The notes: generated from the letters alone by a model not told the origin. A stretch of 64,000 nucleotides of DNA from Shouchella clausii (GCF_001598215.1 NZ_BCXJ01000006.1:62001-126000); one strand, 5' to 3'; positions 9,299-19,068 are shown, numbered from the stretch's first letter. Program-made: numbers and translations.

Positions 9299-10520
9299 AG
9301 TCTGGTAGGCTGCTTTGTTCCTTTTGTTGGTGGCTAAGAGTCCATTTAAGCACAACTGCTGTCATAAGGAACAGCAAACCGGCCGAAATAAATACATAAG
9401 GAATGCCATAGCCGCTTGCAATCATTCCGCCGAGAACGGGCCCAAGCACATTTCCAAGAAAGCGAAAACTTTGGTTATAGCCAAGCACTTCCCCTTGCAT
9501 GGCAACAGGGCAAGCTTGGCGGATAAAAGCAGTTGTGCACGGTAGTAAGCCTCCTACGGCCATGCCGAACAGAAAACGCAAGACAATCAGTTGCCAAAGA
9601 GAACCGACAAATGCTTGTGGGATAAACAAAAGGCCTGATAATAGCAACAAAATCAACATGACTTTTTCATGGCCAATCCGATCACCGAATTGCCCCCAAG
9701 TACGAGTTAGCATTAAATTGCCAAGCCCAGTGATTGAGAAGGCAGCTCCTGCTAAAAAAGCCATATTTTCAGTGGTATGGGCAATTTGGTTGACATATAA
9801 GGCGAGCAAAGGTTGAACACTAAACAGAGCCATTTGTACAATTAAGGCAACAAACATCACCATTAAGAGCAGCGGGCTTTTTACGATACGGCCAAGTACT
9901 TCTTTAGAACGATACTTTCTTTTTCTTTCTCCTTTTTCTTCGTAAACGACTTCCTTCACGCCGAATAAAACGAGCACTGTTGCAATTAAAAGAATAGATG
10001 AAGTCAACAAAAATGTAAGTTCCATCCCCACTGTATCAGCGATCAATCCACCAAAAAGAGGTCCTAGCAAACCGCCGGAAACCGTCCCTGTTTGCAATGT
10101 TCCTAGCATTTCCCCTGCTGTTTTTTTGCTACTTTGGGCAGCAATCAACGCCATTGAGGCGGGAATGAACCCCGTGGCAAGGCCCATAAAAGCGCGCAAT
10201 ACAAACAATTGTTCTGCTGAATGTACGTATCCCATTAAAAAGACGGATAAGGCGATACCGAATCCTGTACCAAGCAATACTTTTTTTCGTCCAAACCGGT
10301 CGCCAACTTTTCCCCAAAGCGGAGCAACAAGAAAGGCGACTAGAAAAGCGACAGCAAACACATATCCTGCCCAGCGCTGGACTTCATCAACATTGTAGTG
10401 GCCTAAAGATTCAATGTATAGCGATAAAAAAGGAATGACCATTGTCATACTTGCCGATACAAAAAAGTTGGCAAACCACATGATGAGTAAATTTCGTTTT
10501 TCAGGTTGTATTCCAATCAC
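9297..10520 (-). CDS. MFS multidrug efflux transporter (407 aa)
   Basis: Twelve predicted membrane helices in the DHA1 major-facilitator pattern. Between helices 2 and 3 lies GKVGDRFGRKKVLL and in the second half the matching GQFGDRIGHEKVML. Motif C-like glycines follow in GGLLGPLFGGL. Such proteins are proton-driven drug exporters in the cytoplasmic membrane (MdtG/YfmO type), but the sequence does not give a substrate. The reading frame opens with GTG at 10520, where AAGG lies too close for a normal ribosome site, so the exact start is uncertain. No linked regulator gene is visible. Confidence 0.85.
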   Translation of the reverse strand: MIGIQPEKRNLLIMWFANFFVSASMTMVIPFLSLYIESLGHYNVDEVQRWAGYVFAVAFLVAFLVAPLWGKVGDRFGRKKVLLGTGFGIALSVFLMGYVHSAEQLFVLRAFMGLATGFIPASMALIAAQSSKKTAGEMLGTLQTGTVSGGLLGPLFGGLIADTVGMELTFLLTSSILLIATVLVLFGVKEVVYEEKGERKRKYRSKEVLGRIVKSPLLLMVMFVALIVQMALFSVQPLLALYVNQIAHTTENMAFLAGAAFSITGLGNLMLTRTWGQFGDRIGHEKVMLILLLLSGLLFIPQAFVGSLWQLIVLRFLFGMAVGGLLPCTTAFIRQACPVAMQGEVLGYNQSFRFLGNVLGPVLGGMIASGYGIPYVFISAGLLFLMTAVVLKWTLSHQQKEQSSLPD

Positions 10521-10715
10521 CTTCGTTTACAATACTACTTTCCATTTATTTCGCCAATCTAAATATATAGCGGAAAAGAAGAGCCGTCAAACCGTGAAAA
10601 TCGCGATTTGAGGGCGCTATAATCGCAGGCAACGGAAAAAGGGCGCTTATTATTCCGTTATCACCATATTTCATGTAGTTGAATAGGCTAACAAAGGAAG
10701 GCAAGGAGGGGTTAT

Positions 10716-10808
10716 ATGGATAACAACAACGGCTGGACTTTATTTGTAACCATCCTCGTGTTGTTTATTTTGTTGATTATTGTTGGGATTATTTTGTTTT
10801 TTCTATAG
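10716..10808 (+). CDS. 30-residue membrane peptide, YjcZ/SscA-like
   Basis: A very short frame, MDNNNGWTLFVTILVLFI and onward, almost entirely one membrane helix. It is preceded by the strong ribosome site AAGGAGGGG at 4-5 bases from the ATG. Composition and the core LFILLIIVG match the tiny YjcZ-type sporulation proteins common in Bacillus. It lies alone between the divergent MFS gene and the convergent DNA polymerase IV gene. The strong ribosome site and family-like core make it credible; a spore role is inferred from relatives only. Confidence 0.65.
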   Translation: MDNNNGWTLFVTILVLFILLIIVGIILFFL

Positions 10809-10813
10809 GAGTC

Positions 10814-11932
10814 TTATAAAGGAAACAACGAAATCATTTGATGTTCAACAGGCTCCAGTTTAGTGGCGGTTACGCCGAGCAGGCGAATTTCTCGGTCCAC
10901 CTGGCCGAATTTGTCCCAAAGTTCTGCTGCGTAACTATAAATGTCGGCGCTGTCTCGGATCGGTGCCGTGAAACTGATTTGCCTTGTCAGCGTCTCAAAG
11001 GAACGGTACCTAATTTTTACAACGATGGTTTTACATTGTTTGCCGTGTCGTTCCAAAACCGCCTCCACTTCTTTTGCTAAACGGCGCAACTCCGTCAAGA
11101 CAGCCGATTCAGACGTTAAAGGCTGGAAATACGTATGTTCTTTCCCGACCGATTTCCGCTCACGCTGCAAGTTCAATGGCTTATTATCAATCCCACGGGC
11201 TTTTCTGTAATAGGAAATTCCCGCTTTGCCAAAATGATGGATCAGATCAAGCTGTTCCATTTGATAGAGGTCTGCGCCTGTGTAGATTTTTAACTCGTGC
11301 ATTTTTTTGCTTGTTTTTGGGCCGATGCCTGGAAATTTTTCAATCGGCAATTGGTGGATGAAGCCAAGTGCTTGTTTAGGCGTAATAACCGTCAATCCTG
11401 CTGGCTTCCGGTAATCGGAAGCGATTTTCGCGATAAATTTATTGTAGGAGACGCCCGCAGAACTTGTCAGCCTAGTTTCCCGCCAAATATCTTGCTGAAT
11501 TTTTTTAGCAAGAAGGGTCGCACTTTTTACGTTTAACTTATTTTCGGTTACATCCAAGTAAGCTTCATCAATGGACATCGGCTCGACTAAGTCTGTATAG
11601 CGATGCATAATGTCCCTAATTTGAAGAGAAGCCTCTCTATAGGCGCTAAAGTTCCCTTCTATAAAGATCCCCTCAGGACAACGTTTATAAGCCTCATAAG
11701 CGCTCATAGCCGAGCGGATGCCGTATTGCCGTGCTACATAATTCGCTGTGGCGACAATACCCTTCCCACCCGTTTTACGAGGATGTTTTGCAATGATAAC
11801 CGGCTTCCCACGTAAAGAAGGGCAGTCCCGTTCCTCTACAGAAGAAAAAAAAGCATCCATATCAATGTGAATGATTTTCCGTGTTGTATCCCGATGAGGT
11901 TCTGGCAATTGAATCCCTGCAGAAAACGGCAT
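10814..11932 (-). CDS. dinB: DNA polymerase IV, Y family (372 aa)
   Basis: Y-family translesion polymerase. Seen: the catalytic aspartate motif HIDMDAFFSSVE, steric-gate region, second acidic site SIDEAYLD, helix-hairpin-helix FPGIGPKTSKKMHEL, little-finger domain (about 245-355) and the C-terminal sliding-clamp motif QMISLFPL. It copies past damaged bases with low fidelity and is recruited by the beta clamp. The frame has an N-terminal extension of about 17 residues before the usual start of homology. A LexA-like sequence with one core mismatch (CGAACGTTTGATCG, 11975-11988) lies 43 bases upstream and could put the gene under SOS control. Confidence 0.95.
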   Translation of the reverse strand: MPFSAGIQLPEPHRDTTRKIIHIDMDAFFSSVEERDCPSLRGKPVIIAKHPRKTGGKGIVATANYVARQYGIRSAMSAYEAYKRCPEGIFIEGNFSAYREASLQIRDIMHRYTDLVEPMSIDEAYLDVTENKLNVKSATLLAKKIQQDIWRETRLTSSAGVSYNKFIAKIASDYRKPAGLTVITPKQALGFIHQLPIEKFPGIGPKTSKKMHELKIYTGADLYQMEQLDLIHHFGKAGISYYRKARGIDNKPLNLQRERKSVGKEHTYFQPLTSESAVLTELRRLAKEVEAVLERHGKQCKTIVVKIRYRSFETLTRQISFTAPIRDSADIYSYAAELWDKFGQVDREIRLLGVTATKLEPVEHQMISLFPL

Positions 11933-12217
11933 CTTCGCTCTTCCCTTTCCAATCAGTATCCATTTTTATTTTAGCGAACGTTTGATCGGGTGTCAATTGC
12001 CATGTTTTAGTATGGTACGTGAAATTATGAAAGCGAACATCCGTTTCAAGCTCGTCCTTTTGTTTGCCAGATTGCCGGCGATGCTGTTTTCGATCCGAGT
12101 AGCTTTGTATTGCTACAACCATTCAGCACTCCATTAAATCGAGTCCTCCTCTTTTTTTGTTTATGCTATCCTGTAAATAGAACCTTCTTTTGCGATTATA
12201 AAGGAGCGCACTTACTT

Positions 12218-12751
12218 ATGAAAACGTTCGCTGACTTACAAACTGGCACACACTCTCAACAACTTGCCTATCGGCTTTTAACAGAACTCGACTTGATGAA
12301 TGCACTCAAACACTACTCCCCAGTATTATGCGGAACGATCCCTTTAGGCATTGACACCCCGTCTTCCGACTTAGACATTATTTGTGACGTCCGCGATTTT
12401 GAGCGTTTTGAACGAACCGTAACAGCACTGTATGGCGGACTCCCCCAATTTCAGCTTAAACGGAAAACGATTCGCGGCGTACCGACAATAAAGGCGAACT
12501 TTCGCTATCAAGGAAAGGCGTTCGAGCTATTTGGCCAGCCGCAACGTGTGGAATGCCAATATGCCTATTTGCATATGAAAATTGAACACCGGCTTCTGTT
12601 AGCCCATCCTGAATGGAAAGAAAAAGCGCTATACATGAAAAAACAAGGCGTGAAAACAGAACCAGCGTTTGCTTCTTTACTTGGCATTAGCGGCGATCCT
12701 TATGAGGGGCTTTTGGCATATGGAAAAGAGGCATTTGGAATTGGCTGCTAA
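12218..12751 (+). CDS. DUF4269 nucleotidyltransferase-like protein (177 aa)
   Basis: The block GTIPLGIDTPSSDLDIICDV carries the GT/S-x2-hD-hD pattern of minimal nucleotidyltransferases, and the remainder (FELFGQPQRVECQYAYLHM) is typical of the DUF4269 family. The start is the ATG at 12218 with AAGGAG eleven bases upstream; an in-frame upstream codon at 12110 lacks a ribosome site. Single gene, divergent from the polymerase IV gene. The substrate is unknown. Confidence 0.78.
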   Translation: MKTFADLQTGTHSQQLAYRLLTELDLMNALKHYSPVLCGTIPLGIDTPSSDLDIICDVRDFERFERTVTALYGGLPQFQLKRKTIRGVPTIKANFRYQGKAFELFGQPQRVECQYAYLHMKIEHRLLLAHPEWKEKALYMKKQGVKTEPAFASLLGISGDPYEGLLAYGKEAFGIGC

Positions 12752-12917
12752 AAACGGCATTTACCAAAAAACCCCAAAACCAAGAATGGCAGTTTTTACA
12801 ACAAACATGTCAGCTAGCTTTCTCCATCTTAACGCGGAATCATGAAACTTTTATTCCGTGTCCTCGTATTTTGATTATAAAGATCGTTCTAGAGTTAGAC
12901 AGAAAGGGTGTTCGATC

Positions 12918-13442
12918 GTGCTAAGCTTTAAAATAAAAGATGGGCTTAACCTTAATGATAAAAAGAGCGTTACCGTTCTAGACGGACAAGATCATATAAT
13001 TGGGGAAATAAAGAAAACGACTGTTCCTGGAAACGAGAAAGGCACTACGTTTGTCTTTGAACAGGAAGGCGTAAAAGCGACGTTAGGGATAAAAAAAGGC
13101 CGTTTGTTGTTTGCAACTTACCGGTTCCAAGTCAATGGCGAAGAATTTCAGTTAAAAGACAACACGCTTAATAGCATGCTTTACTTTTGCGTCAGGGGCA
13201 CCATTAACGGAAAAAAATGGCGGATTGATGAAAATTGGGATCAAGAACTAGACGTAAGTGTAGACGGAAAAAAGATCGCACTCATTAAACCTCATTCGTT
13301 TTTAGGAGCTGATCTTCTCATCGACGCAGAAGCATCGCGCCATCCACTGCCCTTTTCTTTAACGTGTTTGATGTATTTTATGCTAAAAATTTATCAGGAG
13401 GAGACCGAATTCATCGAAGACATCATTGATGAGCTTCTTTAA
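12918..13442 (+). CDS. Uncharacterised protein, beta-rich (174 aa)
   Basis: I do not recognise the family with confidence. The protein starts at a GTG at 12918 after AAAGGGTG; a second in-frame GTG lies at 12858. It alternates short beta-type strands with glycine turns (LDGQDHIIGEIKKT, GIKKGRLLFATYRFQVNGEE), which recalls tubby/LURP-one-like folds such as YxjI, followed by a hydrophobic helix (CLMYFMLKIY) and an acidic end. No signal peptide is seen. It stands alone between the DUF4269 gene and the GH2 gene. Confidence 0.6.
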   Translation: MLSFKIKDGLNLNDKKSVTVLDGQDHIIGEIKKTTVPGNEKGTTFVFEQEGVKATLGIKKGRLLFATYRFQVNGEEFQLKDNTLNSMLYFCVRGTINGKKWRIDENWDQELDVSVDGKKIALIKPHSFLGADLLIDAEASRHPLPFSLTCLMYFMLKIYQEETEFIEDIIDELL

Positions 13443-13647
13443 TGAATTTGTGCCATCTACGGCACATTTTTTGCGAAATTCGTTTGCACACTATAATTGA
13501 CGTAATTAATATTATGTTAACTAAATAGTATTAGCTTACTCATCACTTGATTCTATCTCGTTCCATAGAAACAACTTGACAAGTTGCCGAGATAGCAAAA
13601 TGGGACGAATCGCTATAAATTATACCTAGTTATAAAAAATAAAAGCT

Positions 13648-13675
13648 CCCCCATTTACTGGTAGGCAAATGGGGG
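13648..13675 (-). terminator. Terminator after the GH2 gene
   Basis: Stem CCCCCATTT / AAATGGGGG (9 bp, 10-base loop) followed on the minus strand by AGCTTTTATTTTTTAT. It lies 15 bp past the GH2 stop codon and ends the carbohydrate island. Confidence 0.75.
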
Positions 13676-13689
13676 GATTCAACATAAAG

Positions 13690-15897
13690 CTACTTATTCT
13701 TAGGGATCTGATTAAGGCGATTGTTCAATTGTTTGACCATTTCCTGCGTAATCGCTTTGCCTGCCTGCTTAAGCATTTTTTCCAGCGGCATGGTGTCAAT
13801 TTGACGCTGTATCGATTCAGGCAATGTCACATTTTTAGCAACATCTCCATATGAACGTTTGGCACGTTCCATCACTTTGGCCAACAATTGTGCTGCTCGT
13901 GGTTCTGCTTTTAAATCGGCGATGCTGTCAAGAATCGAATAATACCCTTCTCTGGCAATTTCATCAGGACGGTCAAACCAGTTGACAATTTCATACCCCT
14001 CCTTGATATAGGTTTTATTAAGCGTCTCCACTTTCTGGATACGAATCGTATCCGACAGCTCACCTGATTTTGCCTCAATTGCATGTTCATTTGAAATGGG
14101 GACATGGAACTTGAACACCTTCTCCCCTTCTTGCGTAGAAAATGCCTTTCCATCCACAAATAGTGTCACATTTGGTTGGTTCGTATATACTTTAACTTCT
14201 GTGACATCTTCAGTCCGTTGCACGTATCTTCTTCCGCATATATGAATAAATGGTTCTTTTGAAAGATAGGCTTTATAAACATAAAATGCATCCTTTTTCA
14301 GCTTGCGGTCAAATGTGACAAGCCCTTTTTGGTTTTGACCTGGTTTTCCACCTTCATTGCGACCATCAGCACCAAAATCGAACATGTTCCAGCAATGCAT
14401 CGCCCAGATATAAGGACGCTCACTCCACATTTTCAACATGTGCTCATGGTATAGAGCCTGATATGGTTCTGACCAGTCCCCTTTTTCTGGTTTGCCGTTC
14501 TGATAAGCCGGATTTGCATCAGCACCGTACTCAGACAAGCCAATGACCGTGTTAGGGTGCTTTGCATGAAACTCATCGAACCATGCGTCGTTCTGCTCGA
14601 CGTCACCTACATACCATCCATAATAAAGATTATAGCTGCAAATATCGGACAGTAACATAAAAGGATGATCGATATCCAACATAAATGCATGCGCCATGGT
14701 GGTGGGACGAGTATCGTCCAGTTTATGACATAGATTATGAAGCAGTCTGTGATTTTCCACAATATCATCGGTAACCCCTGCCGCTACTGTGATTTCATTG
14801 GACAGTCCCCAGCAAACAATCGAAGGATGGTTGTAGTTTTGCACAACGAGTTCCCTCATCTGACTAAGTGTATTGTCCCGCCCTTCTGGCATATGTTCCG
14901 TAATATAGGGAATTTCAGCCCATACAATCATTCCATATTCGTCGCAGAGGTCATAGAAATACTGGTCATGCTGATAATGGGCAAGCCTCACCGTATTTGC
15001 ACCCATCTCTCTCAATAAAGCCATATCTTCATCTTGCATTTCCGTTGTCATTGCATTTCCCACACCTTGGCGATCTTGATGGCGAGCTGCTCCACACAGG
15101 CGATAGGGACGTCCATTCAACATAAAACCATTTTCCGGATCGATGGCAAAAGTACGGCAGCCAAAACGGGTTTCTAAGAGATCGCCACTTTCCAGTTCTG
15201 CCTTGACCGTGTACAAATACGGGTCTGCCACACCATCCCATAGACGGACATTTTCAATTGTAAATACACATTCGGCATGGCCATCGTGAACCTTTGCTTC
15301 CAGTGTTCTCTCTTCTATCGTAAATTTCACAACATCCGCAACGCCAGTTACCCAGGCTTCCACTTTTACCTCAGCATTCCTGTCCTCTACATTGGGTGTC
15401 ACTTTTATGCCTGTTCCTCCGTAATAGCCCAGTTCAAAATGAGTCGCCGGCACAGTGATCATAAACACATCACGGTAAATTCCCCCATAGAATGTGAAAT
15501 CAGCTTTTTGGGGATATACCGTATGATTTTTGCTATTGTCGACGGCAACTTCGAGGATGTTGGATGCACGAATAACATCTGTTATGTTTACGCGAAAGGT
15601 AGAATAACCCCCTTCGTGATGACACAAATGCTGACCGTTGACATAAACTTGCGCGGTCATCGCAACACCTCTAAATTCCAGCCACACCTCGTCCCCTTCA
15701 CTCATTTCTGGCCTGGCAAATTCTTTTACATACCAGCAAGTGCCCCGATAGTAATCATTGCCCCCGTCCTGCCCATCGGCCGCATTCCAAGTATGGGGCA
15801 AGTCTAACCTCTCCCCTTCTGCTTCCAATGTAAACCCGGCCCCAACATCTTCTTTGATAAATTTCCATTTATGGTTAAAAAGCGTCTGTTTTCTCAT
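13690..15897 (-). CDS. Glycoside hydrolase family 2 (735 aa)
   Basis: GH2 layout: N-terminal jelly-roll sugar-binding domain (about 1-165), immunoglobulin-like domain (165-265), TIM barrel (265-570) and a C-terminal extension. The acid/base glutamate is in WGLSNEIT and the nucleophile in GLSEYGAD; the pattern RLAHYQHD is also typical. There is no signal peptide, so it probably acts in the cytoplasm on imported oligosaccharides. Members hydrolyse beta-galactosides, beta-glucuronides or beta-mannosides; I cannot decide which. The start follows GGAGG. Its upstream region shares a 58-bp element with the large putative hydrolase at 21022-23007, suggesting co-regulation. Confidence 0.88.
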   Translation of the reverse strand: MRKQTLFNHKWKFIKEDVGAGFTLEAEGERLDLPHTWNAADGQDGGNDYYRGTCWYVKEFARPEMSEGDEVWLEFRGVAMTAQVYVNGQHLCHHEGGYSTFRVNITDVIRASNILEVAVDNSKNHTVYPQKADFTFYGGIYRDVFMITVPATHFELGYYGGTGIKVTPNVEDRNAEVKVEAWVTGVADVVKFTIEERTLEAKVHDGHAECVFTIENVRLWDGVADPYLYTVKAELESGDLLETRFGCRTFAIDPENGFMLNGRPYRLCGAARHQDRQGVGNAMTTEMQDEDMALLREMGANTVRLAHYQHDQYFYDLCDEYGMIVWAEIPYITEHMPEGRDNTLSQMRELVVQNYNHPSIVCWGLSNEITVAAGVTDDIVENHRLLHNLCHKLDDTRPTTMAHAFMLDIDHPFMLLSDICSYNLYYGWYVGDVEQNDAWFDEFHAKHPNTVIGLSEYGADANPAYQNGKPEKGDWSEPYQALYHEHMLKMWSERPYIWAMHCWNMFDFGADGRNEGGKPGQNQKGLVTFDRKLKKDAFYVYKAYLSKEPFIHICGRRYVQRTEDVTEVKVYTNQPNVTLFVDGKAFSTQEGEKVFKFHVPISNEHAIEAKSGELSDTIRIQKVETLNKTYIKEGYEIVNWFDRPDEIAREGYYSILDSIADLKAEPRAAQLLAKVMERAKRSYGDVAKNVTLPESIQRQIDTMPLEKMLKQAGKAITQEMVKQLNNRLNQIPKNK

Positions 15898-15952
15898 AAA
15901 AAAGCGACCTCCTAACTATTTTGGCGCCCTATCATTCCACATGTTATTGTTG

Positions 15953-16009
15953 GAAACAGGACAGATTATCGTTTGCTGAAATGCCTGCGCACCGTGATAA
16001 ACAACTATC
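15953..16009 (-). promoter_or_regulatory. Shared upstream element, copy 1 (before GH2 gene)
   Basis: About 57 bp that align with 23042-23099 at roughly 48 positions with one indel, including the perfect run TTTGCTGAAATG and the flank GAAACAGG. It ends 56 bp from the GH2 start. A small palindrome TGTTGGAAACA sits at its proximal edge. Probably a shared operator or promoter; the binding protein is unknown. Confidence 0.6.
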
Positions 16010-16090
16010 AATCATCTAAAAGGGTAGGTACACCTTAATACTACGTTTGCTCCGTACAAAAATCTTTGAAGCGACTACTAGTGATTGTTT

Positions 16091-17635
16091 TTATTTGATT
16101 TCTTCCTTCCCAATTACATAATGGAAATAGTTAAAATGTGCAGGAGCAGTTGACTTTTTCCCATTACCCGTTGCATACAAGGCGAAATAAACCCCCGTAA
16201 ATCCACCTGCTACTTGAGAGGAAAGAAGAGACGTTTCTCCACTACCAATCACTGTTTCTTCACCTGTTGCACTTGTATAGCTAAAAGTAAAGCACGTGTC
16301 CGAAGCCTTTACCGTAAATACAACGCTTGATTCGTTATACTCTATTTCCTTTTCTACCTTCCATAGGCTTCCAACATGGCGACGAAATAGAATAACAGAT
16401 TTTCCTTGTTGTCTAGTTTTTGCGATATCATAGTGATAATTTTCGTTCATGAATACTGTTAAACCAGCTTCCTCCCCCACTTCATTAGGAGAAAACTCCA
16501 TTAAAGTAGAAATCCTACAGTTAAAATGTTGTTGTCTTCGACCAACAAAGGCTGGGGCTTCAGAATCATTTAACGTACAAGATTGACCGTAAAGTGTTAG
16601 TGAACCCGGCTTGTCAACTAGCGACCAACAATCGTTTTGTGGATTACGATAAAAATTCCAAACAGGTTGAAGTGAATCGCTTTCAAAATTCTCCACTTCT
16701 TTCCATGGGGTTGGGTTGCTTAATGGAAGAGATGTTGCCTCATGCTCTAATTCAACTCGACCATTGTTCCCAATTATCGGCCATCCTTCTTCCGACCATT
16801 CGACTGGAGCGAGATTCGTTTCCCGACCTAGATGATGGACCTTTGTACTTTTAACTGGCCTAAAACCTAGGAATACCGCCCACCAAGTACCATCGTTTGT
16901 TAAGACTAGATCAGCATGACCGGTTGCTTGAATGGGTAACTTCGTACTCCTGTTAGATAATATTGGGTTATCTGGATTGCTAACAAATGGGCCATAGGGA
17001 CTTTCACTCCTGGCAATCGTCACCATATGACCATACTCTGTGCCACCTTCGGCAATTAATAAGTAATATAAACCGTTGATTTTATATAGGTGTGGACCTT
17101 CTGGTGAACTTCCACCTGTTCCTTCCCATATATACCTAATTTCACTTTTCAGTTTTCCAGAATTAATATCCAACTCTGCTTGGATAATCCCTTCAGACCC
17201 TATATTAGGAAATGCAGCACCCGTTACATAAACTTTGCCATCATCGTCAAATAACAAAGATGGGTCATATCCTTTATAACCATCAATAAAAATCGGATTT
17301 GACCATGGACCTTCTATATGATCCGCCCAAACAAAGAAAGTCTTTCGAATCGTTATATTCGTTGTAATGACATAAAACCGTCCATTATAATGACGAATGG
17401 TTGGAGCAAAAATACCTTGAGATGGAATATAAGAATGCTCACGTTTAAGCTGCAACTGACTTTCACGTGTTAGGACATGGCCAATTTGCTCCCAATTCAC
17501 TAAGTCCTTACTGTGATAAATCGGGATTCCAGGGAAATATTCAAAGGAACTCGTGACTAAATAATAATCTTCTCCGACTCTACATACGCTAGGATCTGGA
17601 TGAAACCCAGGAATGATTGGATTCGTGTATTTCAT
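16091..17635 (-). CDS. GH43 beta-xylosidase / arabinofuranosidase (514 aa)
   Basis: Five-bladed beta-propeller of GH43 (about 1-310) followed by a beta-sandwich domain (about 325-510) as in XynB-type beta-xylosidases. Catalytic residues are visible: the general base in FHPDPSV near residue 16, the pKa-modulating aspartate in GYDPSLLF and the general acid in SSPEGPHLY. No signal peptide, so it should work on imported xylo- or arabino-oligosaccharides. ATG follows AAAGGA. It shares its strand with the GH2 gene but the 193-bp gap holds the GH2 upstream element, so it probably has its own promoter. Confidence 0.92.
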   Translation of the reverse strand: MKYTNPIIPGFHPDPSVCRVGEDYYLVTSSFEYFPGIPIYHSKDLVNWEQIGHVLTRESQLQLKREHSYIPSQGIFAPTIRHYNGRFYVITTNITIRKTFFVWADHIEGPWSNPIFIDGYKGYDPSLLFDDDGKVYVTGAAFPNIGSEGIIQAELDINSGKLKSEIRYIWEGTGGSSPEGPHLYKINGLYYLLIAEGGTEYGHMVTIARSESPYGPFVSNPDNPILSNRSTKLPIQATGHADLVLTNDGTWWAVFLGFRPVKSTKVHHLGRETNLAPVEWSEEGWPIIGNNGRVELEHEATSLPLSNPTPWKEVENFESDSLQPVWNFYRNPQNDCWSLVDKPGSLTLYGQSCTLNDSEAPAFVGRRQQHFNCRISTLMEFSPNEVGEEAGLTVFMNENYHYDIAKTRQQGKSVILFRRHVGSLWKVEKEIEYNESSVVFTVKASDTCFTFSYTSATGEETVIGSGETSLLSSQVAGGFTGVYFALYATGNGKKSTAPAHFNYFHYVIGKEEIK

Positions 17636-18183
17636 CTGAACAAGTCCTTTCTGCTAATTCTTTATGATTTTTATTAATGGTGACATCTCCTTCTTTAACA
17701 CTTCTCTAACAGCAAATCTTCATGTCATGCCTTATAAGCAATCATTATCAAATTATGGTAGCATTACTTTGACAATAGTTATGGTAATTTGGCTTTTATT
17801 TTAGTGTTATTTATAGATATGTGTATTATTTTCATAGATAAGTACGGGTATTAACTACTATTCAATCCCCACATGAAAACCAAAAGGAAAATTCTTTAAC
17901 CGATTGCACTTTAAACTAAGTGTAGAGTATAATTATCTACTTATTTAAAAAAATTTAGATAAATAATGGCGCCTCTACGGAATGACAAACGAGCCAAGAA
18001 GCCAGTATTACCAATAGCTGGCTTCGCCTAACAAGACTGTTATGCCCGCCTCCTCACATAAAGCCCCGCTTAAGTATTATGATATGGGAAATTTACGATA
18101 TTTTAGCGGACCCGTGCATGTGATATAAACATTCATGTTCTCCCAAGTCTGTAATTCGTATTAGACTTCCTTATTTAATAAAT
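17636..18183. other. AT-rich intergenic region upstream of the GH43 gene
   Basis: 548 bp with no credible frame. Facing the GH43 gene, TTGTCA and a downstream GATAAT-like sequence (about 17745-17780, minus strand) form a possible promoter, overlapped by the inverted repeat CAAATTA / TAATTTG and two copies of TTATGGTA, which could be an operator. Nearer the reductase gene, the stem GAAGCCAG / CTGGCTTC (about 18000-18026) may be its terminator. Confidence 0.4.
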
Positions 18184-19068
18184 TTATCTACCTACCTCAA
18201 TATTCGCTAACTTTTCGTAATATTTAACAAGACTGCTATGATCTTCAACATCATACCCATCAACTTTTAATGCTTTCATCCTTTCAAACACAGACGCAGT
18301 TAACGGCAGTGGAACCCCTACCTCGTGGCTTGTATCTAAAACATTGTTTAAATCTTTCATATGAAGATCAATGCGGAACCCAGGATCGAAATCTCGGTCC
18401 ATCATTAACGGGGCCTTAGCATCTAACGCTGTACTACCAGCCAATCCACCTCGAATGGCTTGATAAACTAATTCTGGATTTACACCTGATTTTTGCGCTA
18501 ATACTAATGCTTCTGAAACAGCAGCAATATTAATAGCAACAATTGTTTGATTTGCTAACTTAGCAATATTACCTGCCCCTATTTCTCCAACATATACAAC
18601 AGACCCAGCCATCGCTTTCATGACATCATAATACCGGTCAAACACCTCTTTTTTTCCACCAACCATGACTGCAAATGTTCCATCGATGGCCTTAGGCTCC
18701 CCACCACTTACTGGTGCATCAAGCATTTCCATGCTTTTTTCTTTAAGTTTTGATGCAACCTCACGAGATACGAGTGGAGCAATTGAACTCATATCAATTA
18801 AGACCTTTCCTTCGCTTGCACCTGCAAATAGTCCATTTCCCCCTAAGACTACTTCCTTAACTTCTGGAGAGTTAGGTAACATTGTGATGACTACATCCGA
18901 TCCTTCTACAACTTCTCTCGGTGTCGTGACAACCGTTGCACCTAAGTCTATAAATTCTTCAGTAACTGCTGGATTTCGACCGATAACAACAAGCTTATAT
19001 CCTGCTATTAATAGGTTTTTGCTCATTGGTTTTCCCATGATTCCTAATCCAATAAATCCTACTTTCAT
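18184..19068 (-). CDS. garR: Tartronate semialdehyde reductase, paralogue 1 (294 aa)
   Basis: Beta-hydroxyacid dehydrogenase with the NAD(P) motif GFIGLGIMGKPMSKNL at the N-terminus, substrate-binding DAPVSGGEPKAIDGT and the catalytic lysine in AGNIAKLANQ. The sequence is close to E. coli GarR throughout, including the C-terminal YYEKLA. GarR reduces tartronate semialdehyde to D-glycerate, the step after glyoxylate carboligase or after aldolase cleavage of glucarate-type acids. The ribosome site is weak (GGGAAAG). A second copy lies at 23290-24195. Neither carboligase nor aldolase is in this window. Confidence 0.88.
   Translation of the reverse strand: MKVGFIGLGIMGKPMSKNLLIAGYKLVVIGRNPAVTEEFIDLGATVVTTPREVVEGSDVVITMLPNSPEVKEVVLGGNGLFAGASEGKVLIDMSSIAPLVSREVASKLKEKSMEMLDAPVSGGEPKAIDGTFAVMVGGKKEVFDRYYDVMKAMAGSVVYVGEIGAGNIAKLANQTIVAINIAAVSEALVLAQKSGVNPELVYQAIRGGLAGSTALDAKAPLMMDRDFDPGFRIDLHMKDLNNVLDTSHEVGVPLPLTASVFERMKALKVDGYDVEDHSSLVKYYEKLANIEVGR

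Noticed and set aside
11862-12122. 86-codon minus-strand frame upstream of DNA polymerase IV
   Set aside because: It overlaps the polymerase start and the promoter region and lacks a ribosome site.
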